Source: Psychrobacter sp. GP33
GTDB taxonomy: Bacteria > Pseudomonadota > Gammaproteobacteria > Pseudomonadales > Moraxellaceae
Assembly: GCF_014119005.1 (NCBI RefSeq)
Contig: NZ_JACGYX010000003.1
Coordinates: forward strand, 310,001 to 374,000
Length of the DNA: 64,000 bases
Reading direction: 5' to 3'
Below are positions 54,767 through 63,940 of the stretch, piece by piece. A program made the position numbers and the translations under genes. How positions within the stretch are numbered: position 1 is the first letter of the stretch; the number at the start of each line of letters is the position of its first letter. Below the pieces are notes generated by a model. It saw only the letters and a program-made list of their open reading frames with translations, made no database searches and had not been told where the DNA came from.

Positions 54767-55396
54767 ATGAAACTGCCTATGTATCCCCTTGCTATCAGTG
54801 GTGGCTTGACTTTGTTACTGTCTGTAGTAGGTTGTCAATCAGCAACCATACCTCCAGTTATCTCCAACCCTCCGACTCAACCAACTACACCAGATAGTCA
54901 GAAAACCGTGACCCAACAAGCCATGCATATCCAACGCGCATTGGCTAATAATGACTATGCAAGTATCACGAATGACATTCACCCCACCAAAGGTGTACGT
55001 TTTTCGATGTATGCTTATGTGGATTTAAATAAAGATAAGGTGTTTAGTCGGGCGCAGTTTACGCAGTATTTAAGAGAGTCAAGAATTCGTTTTACGTGGG
55101 ACGACCTTGATGGTACTGGCGAAGATTATGTGGTGCCTTTGCCGGTATATTTGGACAGTTGGATTGATGCCAAAAAATTTGATAATGCGCGTATTACTGT
55201 AAATAAGTTTGAATCACGCGGTAATATGATTAACAACGTGCTTGAAGCCTATCCGGGCGCTGATGTGGTTGATTTTATTTATAGTGGTAGCGATAAGTAT
55301 GATGGTATGGACTGGCGTGGTATGCGCTTGGTGTTTGAGAACTATCAAGGCAAACGTTATTTGGTCGGTATTGTGAATGACAGATGGACGGTATAA
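54767..55396 (+). CDS. Lipoprotein of unknown function
   Basis: 209 residues. A lipobox (LSVVGC) ends a short signal segment, so the Cys near residue 24 is probably lipidated; a Pro/Thr-rich linker (PPVISNPPTQPTTP) follows, then a compact domain with DLNKDKVFSRAQF, similar to an EF-hand-like acidic loop, and WDDLDGTGEDY. Start 54767 is chosen because AAGGAT lies 6 nt upstream; the GTG at 54740 is less likely. The C-terminal FENYQGKRYLVGIVNDRWTV suggests an NTF2-like fold (tentative). Confidence 0.75.
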   Translation: MKLPMYPLAISGGLTLLLSVVGCQSATIPPVISNPPTQPTTPDSQKTVTQQAMHIQRALANNDYASITNDIHPTKGVRFSMYAYVDLNKDKVFSRAQFTQYLRESRIRFTWDDLDGTGEDYVVPLPVYLDSWIDAKKFDNARITVNKFESRGNMINNVLEAYPGADVVDFIYSGSDKYDGMDWRGMRLVFENYQGKRYLVGIVNDRWTV

Positions 55397-55433
55397 CCCT
55401 TCAACTGATATGAGAATAATTAAACATAAAATT

Positions 55434-55470
55434 GGGCAGTGCGCCATTTGATTGATGCCCTGCCCTTTTT
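55434..55470 (+). terminator. Terminator after the lipoprotein gene
   Basis: GGGCAG pairs with CTGCCC over a 20-nt loop and is followed by five T. Confidence 0.8.
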
Positions 55471-55530
55471 ATTTGCTTGTATTTCTACTTTATAAATGTC
55501 TTTATATTCGATTTTTGAGAGAACTAACTG

Positions 55531-56286
55531 CTACGATTTAGGCTGAATTGGTGTTTGCAAAAAGAACTTTACCATCAGCTCATAAATTTCAGGATAAGCG
55601 TCTATTAGCTTCTGCGGTGTCTCAAAAAATACTTCACTAAGTACTGCAAAAAACTCAGCTGGATTGGTCGCGCCATAACGATCTAGCCCTGATTTACGAT
55701 GGCGCTGAAAGTCCTCAAAATCTCGTGTCATCACCTCAGTCCAGCGCTTCGGATTCATATCTGGTTGCAATGGCGGAAAGCCATTGGCGCGACCATTTAG
55801 CATATCGAGCTTATGCACAAACTCGTGAATGACGACATTGTGACCATCGCGCTCGCCTGAATACTTGGCATCCTTCCATGACAAGATAACCGGACCGCGC
55901 AGCCACGCCTCACCGCTACGATGCTCATGACCTTCATGGACAATGCCAAGCTCATCTACCGTCGTACTTTCGCTGGTATAAGAGCCATGATAAATAATAA
56001 TGGACGACCAGCCAGCATACCACTCAAGGCTTAGGTTCAGTATTGGCAAACACGCTTGCAAAGCAATCGATTGCTTCACAACATCAGTAATCTCAAAACC
56101 TTGAGCGCCTGTGATGGATTTATCCGCCAAGAACAAAGTCGCCAGCTCAAACAGACGCATTATCTCGTCATCACTTAACCTATCCAGTATCACGATACGC
56201 TTGGCAGCTTGCATCCAGTCATCACGCGTGAACTTGCTGTTTTCCAAGATACGCTGATTACGCCAGTCTTTTATCATGCTGAACAT
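55531..56286 (-). CDS. MtfA-family zinc peptidase
   Basis: The 251-residue metalloprotease has the zinc motif HEFVHKLD (HExxH-like with an Asp following) near residues 147-154, upstream GPVILSWKDAKYSGERDGHN and downstream PAEFFAVLSEVFFE, as in MtfA, which in E. coli binds the Mlc repressor and cleaves peptides. AAGGA precedes ATG 56286. Divergent from the ATP-grasp/Anbu operon, which is itself concerned with peptides. Whether the two are linked is unknown. Confidence 0.88.
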   Translation of the reverse strand: MFSMIKDWRNQRILENSKFTRDDWMQAAKRIVILDRLSDDEIMRLFELATLFLADKSITGAQGFEITDVVKQSIALQACLPILNLSLEWYAGWSSIIIYHGSYTSESTTVDELGIVHEGHEHRSGEAWLRGPVILSWKDAKYSGERDGHNVVIHEFVHKLDMLNGRANGFPPLQPDMNPKRWTEVMTRDFEDFQRHRKSGLDRYGATNPAEFFAVLSEVFFETPQKLIDAYPEIYELMVKFFLQTPIQPKS

Positions 56287-56380
56287 ATGGTTTGTCCTTT
56301 CTTAATATACAAGATAATTAACCACTTAAGACGCATCTATCGCAGCAGTCAAGCGCAGCGATGATGTTGATATATAGAAG

Positions 56381-56388
56381 CCCCCCCC
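56381..56388. repeat. Homopolymeric C8 tract in the mtfA/ATP-grasp intergenic region
   Basis: Eight consecutive C in a promoter-containing gap. Such tracts can change length by slippage and alter expression; no evidence of that here beyond the tract. Confidence 0.8.
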
Positions 56389-56553
56389 ACTATTACCGTT
56401 TGCCATATTTACCGATAAGCTTTGATAAAAACAGACTTTTCTTTTAACGCAATTGTTAAGCTTAATTACCTAACAATTATTGTGTATTACCCAATAGTCA
56501 CGCTATAGTTTCTATTATAAGGGAAACCACCATCAAGGATGAATGAGGTTATT

Positions 56554-59031
56554 ATGGAGCATAAATCCAACCAGTCGCAAAGTCAAAGTCAAGCGCAGAA
56601 TCAGGCGCAAAACCAAAAGCAGTCAACTAAAGCTAAAATAGAAGATAACGCTACGGTAAAAACTCAAAATCAAGAGCAATCTTCACCCGTACCTAATAAT
56701 TCTGATCTTGATACCGTCAATGATAAACAAGGGCCAAAAGCTGAGAGTGAAGAAACGCAAATTCAAAAGACAGAAAAACGGCAAAGCTTTGATGAGTTGC
56801 AAGAGGATGACGGGCAGTATCGTCCCGTTGCGCAGGCTATTGGCAACTGGCTGAATAGTGCCAGTATCGATACCTTAAACCATCTTAATGAACAAGCGGC
56901 TGATATCTTCTACCGTAAGGGCGTGACTTTTACCGTCTATAGCGATGCCAAAAATATCGAGCGTATGATTCCGTTTGATATTATCCCCCGCGTTATTGCT
57001 GCCAGTGAATGGCAACTAATAGAGGCTGGCTGTAAGCAACGTATCACCGCACTTAATGCTTTTTTACATGACATTTATCACGACCAAGCCATTATGAAGG
57101 CCGGTATCGTCCCTGCCAGCTACGTCTATGCCAGCGGCTGCTATGAGCCTTGGATGATGGGCATTACCCTTGATAAGCCGATTTACTCCCATATCAGCGG
57201 TATTGATTTGATTCGTGATGAGACGGGGCGTTTTTGTGTATTAGAAGACAATCTGCGCACGCCATCTGGCGTGTCTTATATGCTGGAGAGTCGTAATATT
57301 TCAGAAAAGCTACTCGCCGATTTATTTACTAAAAATTCTATTTTGGGTGTGAGTGACTATCCGCAGCGCCTTAAAGCCTGTCTTGCCAGCGCCGCCAGTA
57401 AGTATGACCCGCAAATCGTCATTTTAACGCCCGGACGCTTTAATAGTGCTTATTATGAGCATGCCTTTTTGGCGCATGAGATGAACGTGCCACTGGTTCA
57501 TGGCTATGATTTGGTGGTTGAAGATAGCAAAGTTTATATGCAAGGGATTCGCGGAAAATTGCAGGTCGATATTATCTATCGGCGCATTGACGATCCGTAT
57601 ATTGACCCCTTAGCATTTCGCTCGGATTCCATTTTAGGCGTGTCAGGGCTAATGAGCGCCTATCGTGCTGGCAATGTCGTGATTGTCAATGCACCCGGTA
57701 CTGGCGTGGCGGACGATAAGAGCTTGTATCCTTTTGTCCCCGATATGATTGAATTTTATTTGGGTGAAAAGCCTATTTTACCCAATATCACCACCTATCA
57801 GTGCCGCAAGCCTGATGAGCTACAATACGTATTGGATAATTTAGATAAGCTAGTAGTAAAAGAAACGCAAGGTTCGGGCGGCTATGGGATGCTGATTGGT
57901 CCGACCTCAAGTAAGCCAGAGATTGAAGCGTATCGTAAGCGCTTATTAGACAATCCAAGTGGTTTTATTGCCCAGCCGACCATTGCCCTATCGACCAATC
58001 CAACCGCCATTAGCGATGGTATTGCCCCGCGCCATATTGACTTGCGTCCCTTTATCCTAAGTCATGGCGATGGCACCGTGGATATTGTACCGGGCGGCTT
58101 AACCCGTGTAGCAATGGTTGAAGGCTCGCTGGTTGTGAACTCGTCTCAAGGTGGCGGCATTAAAGACACGTGGGTGATTGATGATAGCAAGTTAACCACA
58201 CGTTCAAAAAGTGGTCGTGTATCTCCTAGATCGGTAAACAATAACGCACCAGCAGTTAATGCCGTCGTTAAAGCTTGCGCCGATACCTATCTGGCTGACC
58301 CATCGCCTGCTGCATCAGAATCTAGCGCCACTTATTCCAGCTACTATGATCGCGTGCAGCCTATCGAGGCAGGATATGAAGGTCGAATCGATGCGCCCAT
58401 GATATTGCTGTTATCAACAGCCAGCCATCTGATTTGGCTCGGACGCTACAGCGAGCGGCTGTATTATTATGACAATATCATGAAGCAGCTGATTAAAGGC
58501 GATTTGAAAAAGTCACAAGTACAGCATCTGATTCATCATTTGGGCTTTGCCGTCAGTAGCACTGAGTCATTAAAGGTGATGAAAGCGCAGCTGATGTGTG
58601 ATTTAGAACAGAATCGGATTCCCAATGTCATTCAGTCAATCGAAACCAATATCCAAGAGGCAAAAGGCGTGATTGGCAAAGACACGGCTGAGCTCTATAA
58701 CCTCATTAAACGTCTTGCCAGCGCTGGCACCTACCGCGCCGCTACTTTGCAACTACATGCTTGCAATGCCGCAATGGCACAAGAACATGCTACGGTCACT
58801 TGCTTTTGGCAATTAGGACGGCATTTTGAGCGCCTTGAGCGGGCAGTATTATTAGAAGAAGACGCCATGGTAGCCAGTCTTGAGTTTAAACATTGGATTA
58901 ATGAGCTGCCAGAAAATACGCGCTGGCGTGAGCTGATACGCCTCACCAATCAGATGATTAAGGGCAAACGCTTTAGTGACTTTAATCTCATTAGCCAAGA
59001 GTTTAACCTCATATTGCGCCAAGGGGTTTAA
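56554..59031 (+). CDS. Circularly permuted ATP-grasp type 2 protein fused to alpha-E domain
   Basis: 825 residues. The first roughly 75 are Gln/Asn-rich low complexity. The ATP-grasp part (about 90-550) has DIIPRVIAASEWQLIEAGCK, then RITALNAFLHDIY, the VLEDNLRTPSGVSYMLE active-site region, PYIDPLAFR and the ATP loop KETQGSGGYGMLIGP. The C-terminal alpha-helical alpha-E domain starts with LLSTASHLIWLGRYSERLYY near residue 620. In many genomes these two are separate genes; here they are one. Start 56554 is chosen for GAGG 5 nt upstream over ATG 56539. The family is thought to ligate amino acids or peptides. First gene of a three-gene operon. Confidence 0.9.
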   Translation: MEHKSNQSQSQSQAQNQAQNQKQSTKAKIEDNATVKTQNQEQSSPVPNNSDLDTVNDKQGPKAESEETQIQKTEKRQSFDELQEDDGQYRPVAQAIGNWLNSASIDTLNHLNEQAADIFYRKGVTFTVYSDAKNIERMIPFDIIPRVIAASEWQLIEAGCKQRITALNAFLHDIYHDQAIMKAGIVPASYVYASGCYEPWMMGITLDKPIYSHISGIDLIRDETGRFCVLEDNLRTPSGVSYMLESRNISEKLLADLFTKNSILGVSDYPQRLKACLASAASKYDPQIVILTPGRFNSAYYEHAFLAHEMNVPLVHGYDLVVEDSKVYMQGIRGKLQVDIIYRRIDDPYIDPLAFRSDSILGVSGLMSAYRAGNVVIVNAPGTGVADDKSLYPFVPDMIEFYLGEKPILPNITTYQCRKPDELQYVLDNLDKLVVKETQGSGGYGMLIGPTSSKPEIEAYRKRLLDNPSGFIAQPTIALSTNPTAISDGIAPRHIDLRPFILSHGDGTVDIVPGGLTRVAMVEGSLVVNSSQGGGIKDTWVIDDSKLTTRSKSGRVSPRSVNNNAPAVNAVVKACADTYLADPSPAASESSATYSSYYDRVQPIEAGYEGRIDAPMILLLSTASHLIWLGRYSERLYYYDNIMKQLIKGDLKKSQVQHLIHHLGFAVSSTESLKVMKAQLMCDLEQNRIPNVIQSIETNIQEAKGVIGKDTAELYNLIKRLASAGTYRAATLQLHACNAAMAQEHATVTCFWQLGRHFERLERAVLLEEDAMVASLEFKHWINELPENTRWRELIRLTNQMIKGKRFSDFNLISQEFNLILRQGV

Positions 59032-59101
59032 GGGTGTACGCCGTTCCCTTTAACAAGGGCAAATAACCGCTATAAAAGAATAATTAAAATAGGGATATAT
59101 T

Positions 59102-59887
59102 ATGAAATTACAAATCAGTCATCAGACCAACTATTATTATGGCGAGCTGGCGCACCGCAGCGTACAGTATATTCGCATGACACCCATGCAGTTGCCGCAT
59201 CAAATTATTCATCAATGGAGTGTTATGCTGCCTAAAGTTGCCACCAGTCAAAAAGACGGCTTTGGCAATGATTGGCTAACCCTTAGCCGCAACGAGGCAC
59301 ATAATAATCTACAGATGCAAGCATCAGGTATCGTCGAAATCAATACCGATACCGAGCGCTTAGAGGATATGGCACAAGTGCCCTACCTGCTATTTACGGT
59401 ACAAAGTCCGTTAACCCAATGCTCAGAGGCAATGCGTGCTTTTGCTGCGCCTTATCTAAAAAACCCCACTCATGACACCTTAAAAGCCATGGCTGCTGAC
59501 CTTATTACAAAGATGCCTTTTATTAAGGACATGACCCATGTTGGCACCACTGCTGCCGAAGCCTTTGCCATTGGTGCAGGCGTCTGCCAAGACCATACCC
59601 ATGTGTTCGTCGGTTGCTGTCGTGACCAGCATATCCCGGCGCGTTATGTGTCCGGCTATCTGTATGATGATACTGAAAACCATATGGCAAGCCATGCGTG
59701 GGCGGAGGTTTGGTTAGATGGTTACTGGTATACTTTTGATGTCTCCAATCAGCTGTTTGCGCCAAGCTCACACGTGTATGTGGCCATTGGGCGTGATTAC
59801 TTAGATGCCGCGCCAGTACGCGGGGTGCGCATGGGTGGCGGTTACGAGAGTCTTTATAGCCAAGTATTGGTAACGCGATTGTCTTAA
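59102..59887 (+). CDS. Transglutaminase-like cysteine peptidase family protein
   Basis: 261 residues. N-terminal bacterial transglutaminase-associated domain (MKLQISHQTNYYYGELAHRS); the catalytic set is Cys in GAGVCQDHTHVFVGCCRD (about residue 162), His in SHAWAEVWLDG and Asp in YTFDVSNQ. It follows the ATP-grasp/alpha-E gene by 70 bp, and the Anbu gene follows. GGGATA precedes ATG. Members of this operon type probably cut or join isopeptide links made by the ATP-grasp protein (inference from family context). Confidence 0.9.
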   Translation: MKLQISHQTNYYYGELAHRSVQYIRMTPMQLPHQIIHQWSVMLPKVATSQKDGFGNDWLTLSRNEAHNNLQMQASGIVEINTDTERLEDMAQVPYLLFTVQSPLTQCSEAMRAFAAPYLKNPTHDTLKAMAADLITKMPFIKDMTHVGTTAAEAFAIGAGVCQDHTHVFVGCCRDQHIPARYVSGYLYDDTENHMASHAWAEVWLDGYWYTFDVSNQLFAPSSHVYVAIGRDYLDAAPVRGVRMGGGYESLYSQVLVTRLS

Positions 59888-59940
59888 CTGACATATGAAC
59901 GGTACGATTGATAATTGTTATTTATTATTAAGGAAGTTTG

Positions 59941-60681
59941 ATGACTTATTGCGCCGCTATTCGGCTAAAAGAAGGCATGATTTTCGCTAGCGATACTCGA
60001 ACCAATGCTGGCGTGGATCATATCTCAACCTTCAGAAAGCTCTATCAATATGGGGTTGAGGGCGAACGTTTTATTGTGCTACAAACGTCTGGTAGCTTAG
60101 CAACCTCGCAAGCAGTCTTTACAAAACTCCAGCATGATATTGATCAGCGCCAAGAGAGCAATCTTCATACGGTCGCTACCCTATTCGATGCCGCGCAAAT
60201 GGTTGGCGAATGTATGCGTAACGTTATGAACCATGCCAGAATTATTGCCAACGATCCCAGTAGCAGGACCTTTACCAGCTCGTTTATGCTGGGTGGTCAA
60301 ATAAAAGGACAAGTGCCTGAACTGTATATGATTTACCCTGAAGGCAACTGCATCCGCGCCACCCAAGATACGCCGTTTTTTCAGCTTGGTGAAAGTAAAT
60401 ATGGCAAGCCCATTCTGGATCGTGCAGTCACTTATGATACTGATGTAAAGCATGCGGCACGGGCGCTAATGTTGTCTTTTGACTCAACTATTCATTCAAA
60501 CTTATCCGTTGGCATGCCCATCGATGTGGTGCTGTATCAAAATGACAGCTTAACCTTGCCAAAAGGTCGCCGTATTGATGAACATGATGCCTATTTTAAT
60601 ACCATACGTTATGAGTGGGCAGAATCAATACGCCGCAGCTTGATTGAGCTACCTGCCTGCCCTGATGATTATTGGACGTAA
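59941..60681 (+). CDS. Anbu-type proteasome-homologue peptidase
   Basis: The 246-residue N-terminal nucleophile hydrolase is related to 20S proteasome beta subunits. After Met removal the N-terminus would be Thr1 (MTYCAAIRLKEG); Asp17 is in FASDTRTNAG and Lys32 in FRKLYQYG, matching the catalytic Thr/Asp/Lys set of the family. The start is ATG 59941 with AAGGA upstream; the TTG at 59938 is not needed. It is the last gene of the ATP-grasp/alpha-E, transglutaminase, Anbu operon and is followed by a terminator. Substrate unknown. Confidence 0.9.
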   Translation: MTYCAAIRLKEGMIFASDTRTNAGVDHISTFRKLYQYGVEGERFIVLQTSGSLATSQAVFTKLQHDIDQRQESNLHTVATLFDAAQMVGECMRNVMNHARIIANDPSSRTFTSSFMLGGQIKGQVPELYMIYPEGNCIRATQDTPFFQLGESKYGKPILDRAVTYDTDVKHAARALMLSFDSTIHSNLSVGMPIDVVLYQNDSLTLPKGRRIDEHDAYFNTIRYEWAESIRRSLIELPACPDDYWT

Positions 60682-60743
60682 TTAATGAAACCAAGTCAAT
60701 TAGAACAATTTAAGCGCTATTATTGATGGCATAAAGAAAAATA

Positions 60744-60787
60744 AAAAAAGGAGTGCTGAGTTAAAATATGACTGCCGCTCCTTTTTA
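60744..60787. terminator. Bidirectional terminator between Anbu and DUF819 genes
   Basis: AAAAAGGAG pairs with CTCCTTTTT across a 26-nt loop; T-runs lie on both strands. Confidence 0.72.
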
Positions 60788-60831
60788 TCTTATCTATCAA
60801 TATTCTTAGGCAACTGACCGTATAAATTACC

Positions 60832-62076
60832 TTAACTGACCACCAAACGCATCAACTGTGTGCTGATATAACCCCCCACTGTGCCCATTGCATAACCTAG
60901 AATACCTAAAAATACACCAACCGGTGCAAGCGATGGATGAAACGCCGTAGCGACAATAGGTGCTGACGACGCACCACCCGTATTTGCATTTGAGCCGACT
61001 GCTAAAAAGAAAAACGGTGCGCGGATGATTCTCGCGGCAATAAAAATAATGATTATGTGAATAATCATCCAGACAAAACCAATCAGCAGTAGTCGCCACT
61101 GCGATACAATACCGGCAAGATTAATTTGCATCCCAATAGCGGCAATTAAAATAAAGATAAATACCGTGCCAATTTTCGACGCGCCAGCATGATCGAGCCG
61201 TCTAATTTTAGTAAAAGAGAAAACGACGCCAATTAAAGTGATAATCACCACCATCCAAAAAAACGCGCTGGCAAAGCTATATTGCACTGCCCACGCATAC
61301 GGCGCAAAAAATGCCGCGATTTGTTCTCCAGCAAAATGTGCCAAACCAACCATGGCAAAACACAGTCCAAACATCACCATCAAATCATTTAAAGTTGCCG
61401 GGCGCGCATGATCACGCTCATAGCTCTCAACTGCCGCAATTACTCTCTCAATACTACTGTTGTCTGCCTTTAACCAACGATCAATTGTAGCGCGGTGTTT
61501 TGCCATGACCAGTATTGCTAGCAACCATAACGACGCATTAGTGGTATCAACCAGAATCATCATCCCAAATAAATTATCATCAACCCCAAACAGCTCTTTC
61601 ATTGCCGCTTGGTTGGCTGCCCCGCCAATCCAACTACCAGCAACGGCTGAAAATCCGCGCCAAAGCGTGTCATCGGTAAACATCTCCGGTGACACCCATT
61701 TTGCCAGTCCCAAGCTGATTGGACCACTAATGACAATTGCCACCGTTGCCGCCAAAAACATGGCGATGGCTTTCCAGCCCAAGCCCAATATCTTTGGAAC
61801 GTCCATGGATAAAGTCATTAGCAGTAAGCTTGCTGGCAATAAATAGGTGGCGGTAAAACCGTATATCTGCGCGCCAACACCATCCGCAAAAACGCCCAAG
61901 CTATTGAGCGATGCCGGTATAAAGCAGCACAACACAATTCCCGGTAGCACCGCATAAAAACGTCGCCAAAATTTACCCGGTAAGCCTTGGGTATAAAACA
62001 CCAAGCCAATAATCGCCATGATAATACCAAATGCTACAGGAAGACTTTCTATGGCTAAGTTAGAAATCGCATGCAT
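60832..62076 (-). CDS. DUF819 family membrane protein
   Basis: 414 residues with about 11 hydrophobic helices. DUF819-type segments are FSAVAGSWIGGAANQAAMKE in the middle and LAVGSNANTGGASSAPIVAT near the C-terminus; such repeats resemble secondary carriers. Start 62076 (MHAISNL) is chosen because GGAG lies 7 nt upstream, and because the longer frame to 62217 would run through the helicase gene's terminator. Transport role and substrate unknown. Confidence 0.82.
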   Translation of the reverse strand: MHAISNLAIESLPVAFGIIMAIIGLVFYTQGLPGKFWRRFYAVLPGIVLCCFIPASLNSLGVFADGVGAQIYGFTATYLLPASLLLMTLSMDVPKILGLGWKAIAMFLAATVAIVISGPISLGLAKWVSPEMFTDDTLWRGFSAVAGSWIGGAANQAAMKELFGVDDNLFGMMILVDTTNASLWLLAILVMAKHRATIDRWLKADNSSIERVIAAVESYERDHARPATLNDLMVMFGLCFAMVGLAHFAGEQIAAFFAPYAWAVQYSFASAFFWMVVIITLIGVVFSFTKIRRLDHAGASKIGTVFIFILIAAIGMQINLAGIVSQWRLLLIGFVWMIIHIIIIFIAARIIRAPFFFLAVGSNANTGGASSAPIVATAFHPSLAPVGVFLGILGYAMGTVGGYISTQLMRLVVS

Positions 62077-62200
62077 CGCATAGCTCCAAATGGCAGGAAA
62101 CAATAAAAATTGGCAAGTATAAACAAGCCCAAAACTACGTGCAAGTAGGTGTTTTAAGTCCGATATCACCAAAAACTGCTTAGACTTAAATACAGACACA

Positions 62201-62231
62201 AAAAAGCCAGATAACAAGTATCTGGCTTTTT
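62201..62231 (-). terminator. Terminator after the DEAD-box helicase gene
   Basis: AAAAAGCCAGATA and TATCTGGCTTTTT form a perfect 13-bp stem with a 5-nt loop; T-runs on both strands. Confidence 0.9.
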
Positions 62232-62266
62232 AATAGAGTCTCTAGTAAGCAACTAAATGAATAGGC

Positions 62267-63940
62267 TTATGAAGAGGTGTTACCACGGTTGCCACCGTTT
62301 GGACGACCTTGACCACCGGTACGGCTGGCAGGACGACCTTGGCTACCGCTTGGGCGACCACGACCCGTTGCAGCACGATCACCGCGTGGAGCGCTTGCGC
62401 CATCACCACGGCTAGGAGCACCAGTGCGCTTACCTTGATACGGCTTGCCACCTGAACGCTCATTTGGTTTGCCTGACGCGTCACGTGGCTTACCTTGATA
62501 ACCGCTGTCATTGCTTGCGCGTTGACCAGTTGCGGCGCTGCTATCGCTTGAACGACCACGAGCATTAGCAGGATTACCTTGATAGCCACCGCTTGAACGA
62601 CCACGGCCTTGACCATTACCGCCGCCAGCTGAACGACCACGACCACGGCCACGAGGACTGCCTTTGTTGTCACTAGGAACGTAAGTTTTCTTAGCTTCCA
62701 TACCTTCGATAACACATACTTCCACTTTGCGATCTAAGTAGCGGTTAATGGCGTTAAGCTGTGGACGATCATCTATACTACATAGGCTGATAGCAACACC
62801 CGTACGACCGGCACGACCACAACGACCAATACGATGCACGTAATCTTCAGTTTGGCGTGGTAAATCGTAGTTGATAACATGCGATAACGCTGGCACGTCA
62901 AGACCACGGGCAGCAACGTCAGTCGCTACTAGGATTTTACATTTACCATTACGTAGGTCTTGCACAATGCGGTTACGCTTGCTTTGTGGCAAATCACCAT
63001 GTAAGAAGCTGGCTTTATGACCTTGTTCTTGTAATGATTTTGCTAATTTTTCAGTGCTACGTTTGGTTGCAGCAAAGATGATAATTTGTTCCATATCTTT
63101 GGCACAAACGATTTTATCAAGCAAACGGTTTTTGTGATCAAAATCATCACAGTAATATACTTTTTCCTCGATGTGTGCAGATTCAACTTTAATTGAAACA
63201 CGCTCAGGATTTTTAGTAAAGCTGGCAGCAATCTTGCCAACCGGACCGTCCCACGTTGCTGAACACATGATGGTTTGACGACTGCTAGGCGCAGCTTTCA
63301 AGATATCATTGATATCGTCAGCAAAGCCCATGTCTAGCATGCGATCCGCTTCGTCAAGTACCAAGATTTCAAGGCTTGATAAGTCAACACGACCGGCATT
63401 GATATGGTCAAGTAAGCGACCTGGGGTTGCAACAATAACTTGAACGCCTTTTTTCAACGCAGTAATCTGACCGTTATACGGTGCGCCGCCAACTAATGGC
63501 ACACAGAACAGACCGCGCATGTCTTTTGAGTATGTACGTACGCTATCATGTACCTGCTGAGCAAGTTCACGCGTTGGCGTTAGGATAAGGGCTTTGGTTA
63601 ATTTATCAAAGCTAGTCGCACGGCTTAAGCGATCAAGTACTGGGATCACGAATGCCGCCGTTTTACCACTACCGGTTTGCGCAGACAATAAAAGGTCACG
63701 ACCAGCTAGGGCAAAAGGAATGGCTTCTGCTTGAATAGGTGTTGGATGAGTATAACCACTACGCTCAAGCGCGCTAAGAATTGGCTTGGCAATATTAAGG
63801 TCAGTAAAGGTGGTTTTGTTTTCTTCAGTCGCGTCATTAGCAGGCGCTTGAGTATTATTATTGTCTGAAGTAGTCGTTGCGGTGTCAGTATTTTCGATGA
63901 TGCCGTTTTCAGCAGCGATTGCAGATAAGATGTCAGTCAT
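62267..63940 (-). CDS. DEAD-box RNA helicase (RhlE-like) with RGG-rich tail
   Basis: 557 residues. Helicase motifs in order: Q motif SGYTHPTPIQAEAIPFAL, motif I SAQTGSGKTAAF, Ia TPTRELAQQV, II VLDEADRMLDMGF, III CSATW, then IV-VI including VATDVAARGLDVPAL and YVHRIGRCGRAGRTG. The last roughly 130 residues are a Gly/Arg/Ser-rich tail with repeated RGRS and GYQGKP units, probably an RNA-binding tail. Start 63940 (MTDILS) has AAGGA 5 nt upstream; a longer frame to 63979 is less likely. Role in RNA remodelling, ribosome assembly or cold growth. Confidence 0.92.
   Translation of the reverse strand: MTDILSAIAAENGIIENTDTATTTSDNNNTQAPANDATEENKTTFTDLNIAKPILSALERSGYTHPTPIQAEAIPFALAGRDLLLSAQTGSGKTAAFVIPVLDRLSRATSFDKLTKALILTPTRELAQQVHDSVRTYSKDMRGLFCVPLVGGAPYNGQITALKKGVQVIVATPGRLLDHINAGRVDLSSLEILVLDEADRMLDMGFADDINDILKAAPSSRQTIMCSATWDGPVGKIAASFTKNPERVSIKVESAHIEEKVYYCDDFDHKNRLLDKIVCAKDMEQIIIFAATKRSTEKLAKSLQEQGHKASFLHGDLPQSKRNRIVQDLRNGKCKILVATDVAARGLDVPALSHVINYDLPRQTEDYVHRIGRCGRAGRTGVAISLCSIDDRPQLNAINRYLDRKVEVCVIEGMEAKKTYVPSDNKGSPRGRGRGRSAGGGNGQGRGRSSGGYQGNPANARGRSSDSSAATGQRASNDSGYQGKPRDASGKPNERSGGKPYQGKRTGAPSRGDGASAPRGDRAATGRGRPSGSQGRPASRTGGQGRPNGGNRGNTSS

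Noticed and set aside
59523..59894. A 123-codon frame antisense to the transglutaminase gene
   Set aside because: Inside a well-supported gene; His/Pro-rich composition typical of a shadow.
62242..62715. A 157-codon Val/Ala-rich open frame over the helicase tail
   Set aside because: Out-of-frame reading of the Gly/Arg repeats of the DEAD-box protein; composition is an artefact.
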